Assembly (NCBI GenBank): GCA_900552755.1
Contig: USAY01000074.1
Span: 1 to 9,336 of the forward strand
Direction: 5' to 3'
Length of the DNA: 9,336 nt
Origin: an uncultured Collinsella sp.
GTDB lineage: Bacteria; Actinomycetota; Coriobacteriia; Coriobacteriales; Coriobacteriaceae
Part shown: piece after piece, positions 1 to 7,873 of the stretch
How the letters are laid out: the number at the start of each line of letters is the position of its first letter
How positions within the stretch are numbered: position 1 is the first letter of the stretch
Notes under the pieces: generated by a model
Seen by the model: the letters and a program-made list of their open reading frames with translations, nothing else
Database searches by the model: none
What the model was told of the DNA's origin: nothing
Position numbers and translations under genes: made by a program

Positions 1-996
1 TTCCGCGCGCTGCTGGGCTGCGATGAGGAAGTGGGCATGTCCGACGTTCACCATTATCTGGAGAACCACGCAGACCCCGACTTTTTGTTTACGCCCGATG
101 CCGAGTTCCCGGTCTGCAATGCCGAGAAGGGCCAGTTTGGGGCGACGTTCGTGAGCTCCAAGATCGACGGCGGGCGCATCGTGTCGTGGAGCGGCGCCGA
201 GGCGAGCAATGCCATTCCGTCGCAGTCCATCTGCGAGCTCGCGATTGCCGCCGATGAGCTGCCGGCGCCGGTCGAGAACGCCGATCGCCTTGAGATCACG
301 ACACTCGATAACGGGCATGCGCAGATTTTTGCCCACGGCATTGGCGGTCATGCCTCGATGCCTGAGGGCACTATCAACGCTGTCGGCCTGATCGTGGCGT
401 ATCTGCGCGAGGCCGAGGACGCGTTTGGCGCCCGTGACAAGCGCCTGTTGACGCCCGCCGAGCACGAGTTTGTCAAGTTTTTGGCCTTTGTGCATGCGGA
501 CGCCTATGGCCGCGGCCTGGGTATCGATGCGACGAGTCCGGCGTTTGGCCCGCTTACCTGCAACGCTGGCGTCATCCGCGTGGCGGATGGCCATATCGAG
601 CAGGTCATCGACGTGCGCTTCCCCGACAGCACGAGTGCCGATACCATCCGCGAGCAGCTCGATCCGCTCGTGGGCCGTTTCGGCGTGACGTGCCAGCTGG
701 GTCGCGCGAAGGTGCCGTTCTCGGTCTCTGCCGATGATCCGGCCGTGAAGGCGCTTATCGATACCTATAACGAGTTCACCGGCAAGCATGCTGAACCCTT
801 TGCCATGGGCGGCGGCACGTACGCGCGCAACTTTGCCCGCGCCGTCTCGTTTGGCCCCGAGGAGACCGGCCTGGAGCTGCCCTCGTGGGGCGGCCAGATG
901 CACGGCCCCAACGAGTGCGCCAACGAGGAACAGCTCAAGCAGGCGCTCAAGATCTATATTGTTGCGATCCTCCGTTTGAATGAATTAGAGCTTTAA
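1..996 (+). CDS. PepV-like M20 family metallo-dipeptidase, 3' part (5' end outside window)
   Basis: Cytosolic zinc dipeptidase of the M20 (PepV/Sapep, carnosinase-like) family, which releases amino acids from dipeptides. The frame is open from base 1, so 331 residues of a protein usually about 460-470 long are present; roughly the first 135, including the first metal ligands, are missing. Visible family motifs, counted from base 1: GCDEEVG (residues 6-12) with the catalytic base Glu and the adjacent metal-binding Glu; PDAEFP (32-37) with the metal-binding Asp; the lid-domain GGHASMP (115-121) with its conserved His; GGGTYAR (270-276); and MHGPNE (300-305) with the last metal-ligand His. All active-site residues expected in this part are intact. 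A GTG at 31 could pass for a start, but it lies inside the conserved DEEVG motif. The gene ends in TAA and is followed by a long hairpin. Exact dipeptide preference cannot be read from the sequence. Confidence 0.9.
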   Translation, partial: FRALLGCDEEVGMSDVHHYLENHADPDFLFTPDAEFPVCNAEKGQFGATFVSSKIDGGRIVSWSGAEASNAIPSQSICELAIAADELPAPVENADRLEITTLDNGHAQIFAHGIGGHASMPEGTINAVGLIVAYLREAEDAFGARDKRLLTPAEHEFVKFLAFVHADAYGRGLGIDATSPAFGPLTCNAGVIRVADGHIEQVIDVRFPDSTSADTIREQLDPLVGRFGVTCQLGRAKVPFSVSADDPAVKALIDTYNEFTGKHAEPFAMGGGTYARNFARAVSFGPEETGLELPSWGGQMHGPNECANEEQLKQALKIYIVAILRLNELEL

Positions 997-1017
997 GGTC
1001 TCGCGGTTTCCCAATCT

Positions 1018-1086
1018 AAGTTGCGGTGGAATAGTTCCTAGAATGGGCCATTTGATGGCCAAGCAGGAACTATTTCACCGCAACTT
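1018..1086 (+). terminator. Long nested hairpin downstream of the dipeptidase gene, probable terminator or repeat element
   Basis: Bases 1018-1039 pair with 1065-1086 over 22 bp with no gap; 21 are Watson-Crick and one (1029/1075) is a G-T wobble. The enclosed 25 bases carry a second small hairpin, GGCCAT (1046-1051) with ATGGCC (1055-1060) around a 3-base loop. A T-rich stretch (TTTGTTTTT, 1085-1093) starts at the base of the outer stem. Position just after the dipeptidase stop and the T tract suit an intrinsic terminator. The stem is much longer than usual, however, so it may be a dispersed palindromic repeat that also terminates transcription. Confidence 0.6.
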
Positions 1087-1128
1087 TGTTTTTATTGGTG
1101 TAAAAGGCGGGTCATGCTTGGTGGGGGG

Positions 1129-1146
1129 TTTGTTATTCGTTTGTAA
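1129..1146 (+). promoter_or_regulatory. Candidate PHO-box-like direct repeat upstream of pstS
   Basis: Two similar heptamers, TTTGTTA (1129-1135) and TTTGTAA (1140-1146), lie 11 bases apart start to start. This is the 7+4 direct-repeat geometry of PhoB/PhoP-type operators, and it sits about 145 bases upstream of the pstS start. The only weak -10-like element I see downstream is TATCAA at 1175-1180. The sequence is not the classical E. coli box, and the operator of this lineage is unknown to me, so this is a suggestion based on spacing and position. The rest of the gap (1087-1278) shows no gene; a 5-bp hairpin (1249-1253 with 1261-1265) lies shortly before the pstS ribosome site. Confidence 0.25.
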
Positions 1147-1279
1147 AGGCCGTGCTGCGCTTGCGGTAAGGGTCTATCAAATGCCCGTAAGAAACCGTAG
1201 TTGGCGCGGACGCTGCCCGGTCGGGGCCGTATCTTTCCAAACAGCAAAGCGGGTGGGGTGCCCGCGAGTCGCATGTATG

Positions 1280-1287
1280 AAAGGAAG
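1280..1287 (+). promoter_or_regulatory. Ribosome binding site that fixes the pstS start
   Basis: AAAGGAAG ends three bases before the ATG at 1291 (five bases counted from its AAGGA core). It supports that ATG over an in-frame upstream start at 1201 (TTG), which would put 30 extra residues before the export signal. Confidence 0.7.
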
Positions 1288-1290
1288 ATC

Positions 1291-2229
1291 ATGCTCGATC
1301 AGGCTTATTCTCGTCGTCAGTTCCTCGGCCTCGCTGGTGGTTTTGCCAGCATCGTCGGTCTCGGTCTCGTTGGTTGCGGCGGCTCCGGCGCATCCGATGC
1401 CGCCGACAAGGGTAGCGCCGCTGCTGCCGAGTCCGTCTCCGGCGAGGTGACTTACGACGGTGCCTCTTCGTTCCAGGCTCTCGTCGAGGCCGCTGCCGAG
1501 AAGTTCATGGACGCCAACCCCGATGTCTCCGTCTCCGGCTCGGGTAACGGTTCGGGCAAGGGCCTGACCGCTGTTGCCGCCGGCACCGTCACCATCGGCA
1601 ACTCCGACGTCTTCGCCGAGACCAAGCTCGAGGCCGACCAGGTCAAGAACCTCGTCGACCACGAGGTTGCCGTCGTGGGCATGGGCCCCGTCGTTTCCAA
1701 GAACGTGACGGTCGACGACCTGTCCCTCGAGCAGCTCAAGGGCATCTTCTCCGGCCAGATCACCAACTGGAAGGAGGTCGGCGGCGACGACGCCAAGATC
1801 GTCGTTCTCAACCGCAAGGCTGGCTCTGGCACCCGTGCCACCTTCGAGGCCGCCGTTTTTGGCGACGAGGCCGTCGACTTTAAGGGCGACGCCGAACTCG
1901 ACAAGTCCGGCGATGTCCAGACTCAGATGGGCAGTACCGACAACGCCATCTCCTACCTCGACTTCTCGCACTTTGATGACTCCAAGTTCAACGCCATCAA
2001 GGTCGAGGGCGTCGAGCCCAAGAGCAAGAATGTCACCGACGACTCCTTCAAGATCTGGGCTACCGAGCACATGTACTGCGCTAAGGATGCCGACGAGGCC
2101 ACCAAGGCCTTCCTGGAGTTCATGCTTTCCGATGACGTCCAGGGCAAGCTCGTCGAGGAGCAGGGCTTTATCCCCGTCTCTGCCATGAAGGTCGTCAAGG
2201 ACGCCAGCGGCAAGGTCTCCGCTAAATAA
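1291..2229 (+). CDS. pstS: Phosphate ABC transporter substrate-binding lipoprotein PstS (Tat-type signal)
   Basis: Extracytoplasmic phosphate receptor that hands phosphate to PstC/PstA. The 312-residue protein begins with an unusual export signal: SRRQFLGLAG (residues 7-16) fits the twin-arginine consensus, followed by a hydrophobic stretch and the lipobox LVGC (Cys at residue 29). It should therefore cross via Tat already folded and be lipid-anchored. A flexible Gly/Ala/Ser linker follows. Family phosphate-binding segments are present: a TYDGASSF start of the mature fold, the GSGNGSGKG loop, GNSDVF with the binding Asp, ITNWKEVGG, and RKAGSGTRATFE with the conserved Arg and the S-G-T loop. 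Lys is almost always AAG, and Val, Asp and Phe mostly end in C, a stronger bias than in its neighbours that suggests high expression. It is first in pstSCAB, 24 bases before pstC. Start chosen from the ribosome site at 1280-1287 and the signal peptide. Confidence 0.95.
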   Translation: MLDQAYSRRQFLGLAGGFASIVGLGLVGCGGSGASDAADKGSAAAAESVSGEVTYDGASSFQALVEAAAEKFMDANPDVSVSGSGNGSGKGLTAVAAGTVTIGNSDVFAETKLEADQVKNLVDHEVAVVGMGPVVSKNVTVDDLSLEQLKGIFSGQITNWKEVGGDDAKIVVLNRKAGSGTRATFEAAVFGDEAVDFKGDAELDKSGDVQTQMGSTDNAISYLDFSHFDDSKFNAIKVEGVEPKSKNVTDDSFKIWATEHMYCAKDADEATKAFLEFMLSDDVQGKLVEEQGFIPVSAMKVVKDASGKVSAK

Positions 2230-2253
2230 GTAATCGCCCCGGAAAGGTTTGCA

Positions 2254-3162
2254 ATGGCAAAACAGCTGCCAAAGCGCGACCTTGAGAACGTGGGCCTGGG
2301 CGTCACGGGCGCGTGCGTTGCGCTCGTGACGCTTGTCGTTGCCGCGCTCATCTTTATGGTCGCCCAAAAGGGCCTCTCGGCTTTTCTCAAGGACGGCGTT
2401 TCGGTCGTCGAGTTCTTCACCGGCACCAAGTGGGACCTGGCCAACACAGCCGAAAGCGGCCTGCCCTACACCGGCGCCCTGCCCCTGATTGTCACCTCGT
2501 TTGCGGTCATGGTGCTCTCCACGCTCATCGCGCTGCCCATCGCCATCGGCTCTGCCATCTTTGCGGTCGAGATTAGCCCTAAGTTTGGCTCTAAGATCTT
2601 TCAGCCGCTCATTGAGCTTTTGACCGGCATCCCCTCGGTCGTCTTTGGCCTGATCGGTTTTCACGTGGTCGTCGGTCTTATGAAGAGCGTTTTCCACGTG
2701 AGCACGGGCCTGGGCATCTTGCCCGGCGCCATCGTGCTGGCCGTCATGATCCTGCCGACCATGACCACGCTTTCGGTCGATGGCCTGCGCGCCGTGCCCG
2801 ACAGCTACCGACAGGGCTCGCTCGCGCTGGGCTATACCCGCTGGCAGACCATCTGGCACGTGGTGCTCAAGAGCGCCATGCCGTCGCTCATGACCGCGGT
2901 CATCCTTGGCATGACCCGCGCCTTTGGCGAGACGCTCGCCGTGCGCATGGTCATCGGCGGTATCGAGGCCATGCCGACGTCGCTGCTGTCGCCGGCGTCC
3001 ACCATCACCACCACGCTCACCACGTCTATGGCGGTCTATGCCGAGGGCTCGGCCCAGGACGATGTTCTGTGGGCGCTCGGTCTGCTGCTGATGGGCATGA
3101 GTCTCATCTTCATCCTGATCATCCACCTTATCGGCCGCAAGGGGGCGAAGGCTCGTGGCTAG
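2254..3162 (+). CDS. pstC: Phosphate ABC transporter permease PstC
   Basis: One half of the membrane channel of the high-affinity phosphate importer. The 302 residues contain a first hydrophobic segment at about 16-36, then a soluble stretch, then further membrane segments at about 76-105, 125-145, 153-175, 210-235 and 272-294. Family marks are GIPSVVFGLIGF (125-136) and the cytoplasmic coupling loop around 187-206 (QGSLALGYTRWQ onward), which docks on the ATPase PstB. The later TRAFGETLAV (221-230) is also typical of PstC. Length is normal for the family. GGAAAGG at 2241-2247 lies six bases before the ATG. The 3' end overlaps pstA by 8 bases, implying translational coupling. PstC is distinguished from its homologue PstA by these motifs and by gene order. 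Confidence 0.95.
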   Translation: MAKQLPKRDLENVGLGVTGACVALVTLVVAALIFMVAQKGLSAFLKDGVSVVEFFTGTKWDLANTAESGLPYTGALPLIVTSFAVMVLSTLIALPIAIGSAIFAVEISPKFGSKIFQPLIELLTGIPSVVFGLIGFHVVVGLMKSVFHVSTGLGILPGAIVLAVMILPTMTTLSVDGLRAVPDSYRQGSLALGYTRWQTIWHVVLKSAMPSLMTAVILGMTRAFGETLAVRMVIGGIEAMPTSLLSPASTITTTLTTSMAVYAEGSAQDDVLWALGLLLMGMSLIFILIIHLIGRKGAKARG

Positions 3163-4077
3163 CACGCGTATCCACATCGACGAGGCGAGGCTCGGGCGTG
3201 TCCAAAAGCAGGACCGCTTCGCCACGGGCGTGTTGACGGCGATCGTCGCCATCGTCATGCTCATCGTCGTCTCCATGGTGGCCTATATCCTGTTCGAGGG
3301 CATCTCGACGCTGTTCCAGCCGGGCTTTCTCACGGAGCCGTCGCGCGCCAACGGAACGCAGGGCGGCGTGCTCTACCAGCTGTTCGACTCGTTCTACCTG
3401 CTGCTGATCACCCTGATCATCTCGGTGCCCATCAGCCTGGGTGGCGCGGTCTTTTTGGTTGAGTACGCACCCGACGGACCCGTCCGCGACATTGCCTCCA
3501 CCGCCATCGAGACGCTGTCCTCGCTGCCTTCCATCGTTGTCGGCATGTTCGGTTTTCTGGTGTTCTCGGTGCAGCTGGGCTGGAAGTACTCCATCATCTC
3601 CGGCGCCGTCGCGCTCACCATGTTCAATATCCCCATTCTGGTGCGCGTGATCCAGCAGGCGCTCGAGGACGTGCCGCAGGCCCAGCGCGATGCGTGCCTG
3701 GCCATGGGCCTCACCCGCTGGGAGGCCATGCTGCACATCCTGATTCCCGAGGCCATGCCCGCTATCGTGACCGGCATCGTGCTTTCGGCCGGCCGCGTCT
3801 TTGGCGAGGCCGCGGCGCTGCTCTTTACCTCGGGCATGAGCTCGCCGGTTCGCCTCAACTTCTTGAGCCTTAACCTGTCGAGCCCTACTTGCGCCTGGAA
3901 CGTGTTCCGCCCCGGTGAGTCGCTCGCCGTGCATATCTACAAGATCTATGGCGAAGGCAGCCCCGAGGCCCAGCAGATCGTTTGGGGTACCGCGGCACTG
4001 CTGATGATTTGCGTGCTGCTGTTTAACGTAATCGCCCGCATTGTGGGCAAGCAACTGGCAAGGAAGATGACGGCCGA

Positions 4078-4081
<4 letters not shown>
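3155..4081 (+). CDS. pstA: Phosphate ABC transporter permease PstA (GTG start)
   Basis: Second channel subunit, pairing with PstC. It has 308 residues: a first membrane segment at about 24-46, an extracytoplasmic stretch (about 50-75), then segments at about 78-102, 122-140, 147-166, 203-225 and 275-296. The ABC coupling loop is seen at about 179-198 (DACLAMGLTRWEAMLHILIP), and SLPSIVVGMFGF (123-134) plus GRVFGEAAALLFTSG (213-227) match the PstA family. The start is GTG at 3155, inside the last codons of pstC (8-base overlap), with GAAGG at 3147-3151 or the G-run before it as ribosome site. The stop overlaps the pstB start as ATGA. The long loop with SPTCAWNVFRPGESLAVHIY (243-262) is also typical of the family. 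Confidence 0.94.
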
Positions 4082-4950
<869 letters not shown>

Positions 4951-4968
4951 TCCGGGACATGCTTGAGG

Positions 4969-4994
4969 CCCGCGGCGGCCACGGTTGCCGCGGG
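4969..4994 (+). repeat. GC-rich hairpin just after pstB
   Basis: CCCGCGGC (4969-4976) pairs perfectly with GCCGCGGG (4987-4994); two wobble pairs and one C-G pair can extend the stem inward. There is no T tract, so alone it is not an intrinsic terminator. Lying between the pstB stop and the terminator at 5008, it could protect the 3' end of the pst mRNA. Confidence 0.5.
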
Positions 4995-5007
4995 ACTGAT
5001 TGGAGAA

Positions 5008-5042
5008 GCGGGTCATCTCTTGTGGGAGATGGCCCGCCTTTT
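5008..5042 (+). terminator. Rho-independent terminator of the pstSCAB operon
   Basis: A 12-bp stem (5008-5019 with 5026-5037; 11 Watson-Crick pairs and one G-T wobble) closes a 6-base loop. It is followed within one base by TTTT (5039-5042). It stands 58 bases after the pstB stop and before the ABC-F gene, separating the two transcripts. Confidence 0.85.
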
Positions 5043-5059
5043 ACTCTGCGACCGAAACG

Positions 5060-5094
5060 ACCACCACAAAGGGGACAGGCGCCTTCGTGGTGGT
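5060..5094. repeat. Inverted repeat between the pst terminator and the ABC-F gene
   Basis: ACCACCAC (5060-5067) pairs with GTGGTGGT (5087-5094). After one A/C mismatch the stem continues with AAGG (5069-5072) and CCTT (5082-5085), leaving a 9-base loop. No T tract follows, and it lies upstream of a TATCAT hexamer (5114-5119) that may be the -10 of the ABC-F promoter, so it may be an operator, a 5' element or a dispersed repeat. I cannot assign a function. Confidence 0.45.
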
Positions 5095-5140
5095 TTGGGG
5101 TGGGGCTCGCTGCTATCATGGACAACGTTGAATTTCTACG

Positions 5141-5146
5141 AAGGAG
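5141..5146 (+). promoter_or_regulatory. Ribosome binding site that fixes the ABC-F start
   Basis: A consensus AAGGAG lies eight bases before the ATG at 5155. The frame is open upstream as far as 4963, but that stretch spans the pst terminator, so the ATG at 5155 is the real start. Confidence 0.85.
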
Positions 5147-5154
5147 CAGGGCAT

Positions 5155-7014
5155 ATGGCGATTCTTTTGGGATGCGATTCCGTCAGCCTAGAGTTTCCCA
5201 CCAAGCATATTTTCGATAGCGTGACGCTCGGCGTGGGCGAGGGCGACCGCATTGGTATTGTCGGTAAAAACGGCGACGGCAAGTCGACGCTGCTGAGCGT
5301 GCTCGCTGGCACGCTGGAGCCCGACGACGGACGCGTGACGCACCGCCGCGGCACGACGATCGGTCTGCTCGGCCAAAAGGACAACCTGGTCGATACTGAT
5401 ACCGTGCATCATGCCGTTGTGGGCGACGCCCCCGAGTACGAGTGGGCGTCGAGCCCCCGCACGCGCCAGATCCTCGCCGGCCTCATCAGCGATGTGCCCT
5501 GGGAGGGCACGGTGGGCGAGCTTTCGGGCGGTCAGCGCCGTCGCGTGGACCTCGCGCGCTTGCTGATCGGCGATTACGACGTGCTCATGCTCGACGAGCC
5601 CACCAACCACCTGGATATGCGCACCATCAACTGGCTCGCGCGTCACTTAAAGGCCCGCTGGCAGCGCGGCCAGGGTGCCATGCTCGTGGTCACGCACGAC
5701 CGCTGGTTCTTGGACGAGGTCTGCACCAGCATGTGGGAGGTCCACGACGGCCAGGTCGATCCCTTCGAGGGCGGCTACTCCGCATATATCCTGCAGCGCG
5801 TGGAGCGCGACCGCATGGCCGCGGTTACCGAGGAACGCCGTCGCAACATGGCGCGCAAGGAGCTCGCGTGGCTGAGCCGCGGCGCCCAGGCGCGTTCCAC
5901 CAAGCCCAAGTTTCGCGTTGATGCCGCTCGCGAGCTGATCGCTGACGTGCCGCCCGTGCGTGACGAGCTGGAGCTCAAGCGCCTGGCCGTGAGCCGCCTG
6001 GGCAAGCAGGTTATCGATGTGGTCGACGTGGACGCCGGCTATGCCGATACCGACGGCGCGCCCAAGCAGGTGCTCACCGATGTGACCTGGCTCATCGGCG
6101 CGGGCGACCGCTATGGTCTTTTGGGCGAGAACGGCGCCGGCAAGTCGACACTGCTCGACGTGATTCAGGGCAAGATCGCGCCCCTGCGCGGCCGTGTAAA
6201 GATTGGCCAGACGGTGCGCTTTGGTGTGTTGTCGCAGCAGCTCGAGGAGCTCGAGCCCTACATGGGCGACACGATCCGCGAGGTGCTCAGCCACTATAAG
6301 AAGTACTACGTCATCGACGGCAAGGAGACTTCGCCCGAGAAGCTTTGCGAGCGCCTGGGCTTTACGACGCAGCAGCTCTGGAGCCGCATCGGCGATCTTT
6401 CGGGCGGCCAGCGCCGTCGCCTGTCGCTGTTGCTGACGATTCTGGACGAGCCCAACGTGCTCATCCTGGACGAGCCGGGCAACGACCTGGATACCGACAT
6501 GCTCGCGATTGTCGAGGACCTGCTGGACGGCTGGCCCGGCACGCTGATCCTGGTGACGCACGACCGCTTTTTGATGGAGCGCGTGACCGACCAGCAGTGG
6601 GCGCTGCTCGACGGCCACCTGACGCATATGCCCGGTGGCGTGGACCAGTACCTGCGCCTGTGCAACGCTACCGCCGAGGGCGAGCCCGTGGGCGCGCCGA
6701 GCGCCAAGACCGGCACGTTCGACACCGGTGCCGCGGCAGCTGCGGCCGAAAAGCCCAAGTCGAGCGGTCAGCCCAACGGCCTGTCCAACGCCGAGCGCCA
6801 GAAGCTCCGCCGCGAGGTGAGTTCGCTCGAGCGCAAGATGGAGACGCAGCGCACCCGCGTTGAGGAGGCCGAGGCAGCAATGGCCCAAGTCGATCCCACC
6901 AACTACACGGCGCTCGGCGAGCAGCAGGCAAAGATCGACGAGGCTCACGCCGCCATGGACGAGCTGGAGATGGCGTGGCTCGAGGCGAGCGAAAAGCTCG
7001 AGGGCGAGGAGTAG
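5155..7014 (+). CDS. ABC-F family ATPase, Uup-like, with C-terminal coiled coil
   Basis: Soluble duplicated ABC ATPase with no membrane segment. ABC-F proteins act on ribosomes; Uup-type members are linked to ribosome function and to tolerance of branched DNA. Domain 1: Walker A GKNGDGKST (37-45), LSGGQ (123-127), LDEPTNHLD (146-154), His181. Linker about 210-265, with the Uup-like RKELAWLSRGAQARSTKPK (234-252). Domain 2: Walker A GENGAGKST (324-332), LSGGQ (415-419), LDEPGNDLD (438-446), His469. A low-complexity Ala/Gly/Ser stretch (about 507-542) leads to a charged coiled coil (about 545-617), as in Uup. The full length of 619 residues is normal. In domain 2 Gly443... of the usual DEPTN motif is in fact Gly at residue 442, where Thr is common. 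No sign marks it as an antibiotic-resistance ABC-F, although related members protect ribosomes. It lies six bases before the HAD gene, likely cotranscribed. Confidence 0.9.
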   Translation: MAILLGCDSVSLEFPTKHIFDSVTLGVGEGDRIGIVGKNGDGKSTLLSVLAGTLEPDDGRVTHRRGTTIGLLGQKDNLVDTDTVHHAVVGDAPEYEWASSPRTRQILAGLISDVPWEGTVGELSGGQRRRVDLARLLIGDYDVLMLDEPTNHLDMRTINWLARHLKARWQRGQGAMLVVTHDRWFLDEVCTSMWEVHDGQVDPFEGGYSAYILQRVERDRMAAVTEERRRNMARKELAWLSRGAQARSTKPKFRVDAARELIADVPPVRDELELKRLAVSRLGKQVIDVVDVDAGYADTDGAPKQVLTDVTWLIGAGDRYGLLGENGAGKSTLLDVIQGKIAPLRGRVKIGQTVRFGVLSQQLEELEPYMGDTIREVLSHYKKYYVIDGKETSPEKLCERLGFTTQQLWSRIGDLSGGQRRRLSLLLTILDEPNVLILDEPGNDLDTDMLAIVEDLLDGWPGTLILVTHDRFLMERVTDQQWALLDGHLTHMPGGVDQYLRLCNATAEGEPVGAPSAKTGTFDTGAAAAAAEKPKSSGQPNGLSNAERQKLRREVSSLERKMETQRTRVEEAEAAMAQVDPTNYTALGEQQAKIDEAHAAMDELEMAWLEASEKLEGEE

Positions 7015-7020
7015 ACGAGG

Positions 7021-7791
7021 ATGATCAAGGCCGCATTTTTCGATATCGACGGCACGCTGCTGAGCTTTAAGACGCACCGGATTCCGGCGTCGGCGCAGCA
7101 GGTGCTCGATAGCTTTCACGAGCAGGGGATTGCGTGCGTGATCGCCACGGGTCGCCCGACCTACCAGATACCGGACTGGCTGTTCGACCTGGGTTGGGAT
7201 GCGTACATTACGCTCTCGGGTCAGCACTGCTTTGATGCCGAGGGGGTTTACCGCAGCTGTCCGATCGATCCGGACGACGTCGCGGTGATTGTGGACCAGG
7301 TGGCGCAGGGGCGCTACGACTCGCTGTGCATGCAGGGCGAGAACTCGTTTGTGAACCGCCTGTCCGAGCGCGTGGTGACGGCTGGCAGCAACGCGGGAAT
7401 CGTCTACCACGAGGAGCCGTTTGAGCACGCCTTTGACGCACCGGTCTACCAGTTCTGCGCCTTTGTGGACCCGGCCGACGAACATATCGTGACCGACGCC
7501 GTGTCGCATTCGCTCACCACGCGCTGGTGCGACCTGTTCTGCGACATTATTCCCGCTAACGGCGGCAAGGACCTGGGCGTGGCGGCGACGCTCGAGCGGC
7601 TTGGTATCGACGCGAGCGAGGCGATTGCCTTTGGCGACGGCGAGAACGACCTGTCGATGTTCTCGGCCGTGGGCACAAGTGTGGCCATGGGTAACGCGCA
7701 GGACACGGTGAAAGCTGCAGCGACCTATGTGACGACTGCCGTGGACGACGACGGCATCTACAACGCTGCGAAGCACTTTGGACTCGTGTAG
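7021..7791 (+). CDS. Cof-type HAD-superfamily hydrolase (subfamily IIB phosphatase)
   Basis: Cytoplasmic Mg-dependent phosphatase of the Cof/YidA type, acting on small phosphorylated metabolites such as sugar phosphates or flavin nucleotides; the substrate cannot be read from sequence. All four HAD motifs are intact: FDIDGT (7-12) with the nucleophile Asp8 and the acid/base Asp10, ATGR (42-45), Lys183 in NGGKDLG, and GDGENDLSMF (205-214). The cap between motifs II and III (about 80-178) fits the C2-type IIB cap. The 256-residue length is typical. The gene starts six bases after the ABC-F stop. The sequence GAGGAG at 7006-7011, at the end of that gene, is the likely ribosome site, so the two genes are probably one transcript. 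A terminator follows. Confidence 0.92.
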   Translation: MIKAAFFDIDGTLLSFKTHRIPASAQQVLDSFHEQGIACVIATGRPTYQIPDWLFDLGWDAYITLSGQHCFDAEGVYRSCPIDPDDVAVIVDQVAQGRYDSLCMQGENSFVNRLSERVVTAGSNAGIVYHEEPFEHAFDAPVYQFCAFVDPADEHIVTDAVSHSLTTRWCDLFCDIIPANGGKDLGVAATLERLGIDASEAIAFGDGENDLSMFSAVGTSVAMGNAQDTVKAAATYVTTAVDDDGIYNAAKHFGLV

Positions 7792-7800
7792 CTGCGGGCC

Positions 7801-7814
7801 GGCACCTGGCACCT
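7801..7814 (+). repeat. Tandem heptamer GGCACCT x2
   Basis: Two perfect adjacent copies of GGCACCT occupy 7801-7807 and 7808-7814; the last T is also the first base of the following terminator stem. The pair is short and may be chance in GC-rich DNA. Confidence 0.4.
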
Positions 7815-7850
7815 GGGGACATTCCTTGCGGGGCGTCCCCATTTTGTTTT
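7814..7850 (+). terminator. Rho-independent terminator after the HAD phosphatase gene
   Basis: TGGGGAC (7814-7820) pairs with GTCCCCA (7835-7841) across a 14-base loop and is followed directly by TTTTGTTTT (7842-7850). It lies 22 bases after the stop at 7791 and should end the ABC-F/HAD transcript. Confidence 0.8.
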
Positions 7851-7873
7851 CGTCCCGCACGTTTTGTGAAACG

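Noticed and set aside
1201..1290. Upstream start for pstS
   Set aside because: It would place 30 residues before the export signal. The ATG at 1291 has a good ribosome site and gives a normal signal peptide.
1043..1450. 135-codon + frame starting inside the 1018-1086 hairpin
   Set aside because: It runs into pstS in another frame, has no good ribosome site and no recognisable domain.
1177..3276. 699-codon open frame on the minus strand opposite pstS and pstC
   Set aside because: Its translation is rich in Asp, Gly, His, Arg and Leu without domains, and it lies opposite two well-recognised genes. Long antisense frames are expected where GC-rich codons avoid stops on the other strand.
4963..5154. 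Upstream extension of the ABC-F gene
   Set aside because: The extension spans the pst operon terminator and an inverted repeat, whereas AAGGAG lies at the right distance from the ATG at 5155.
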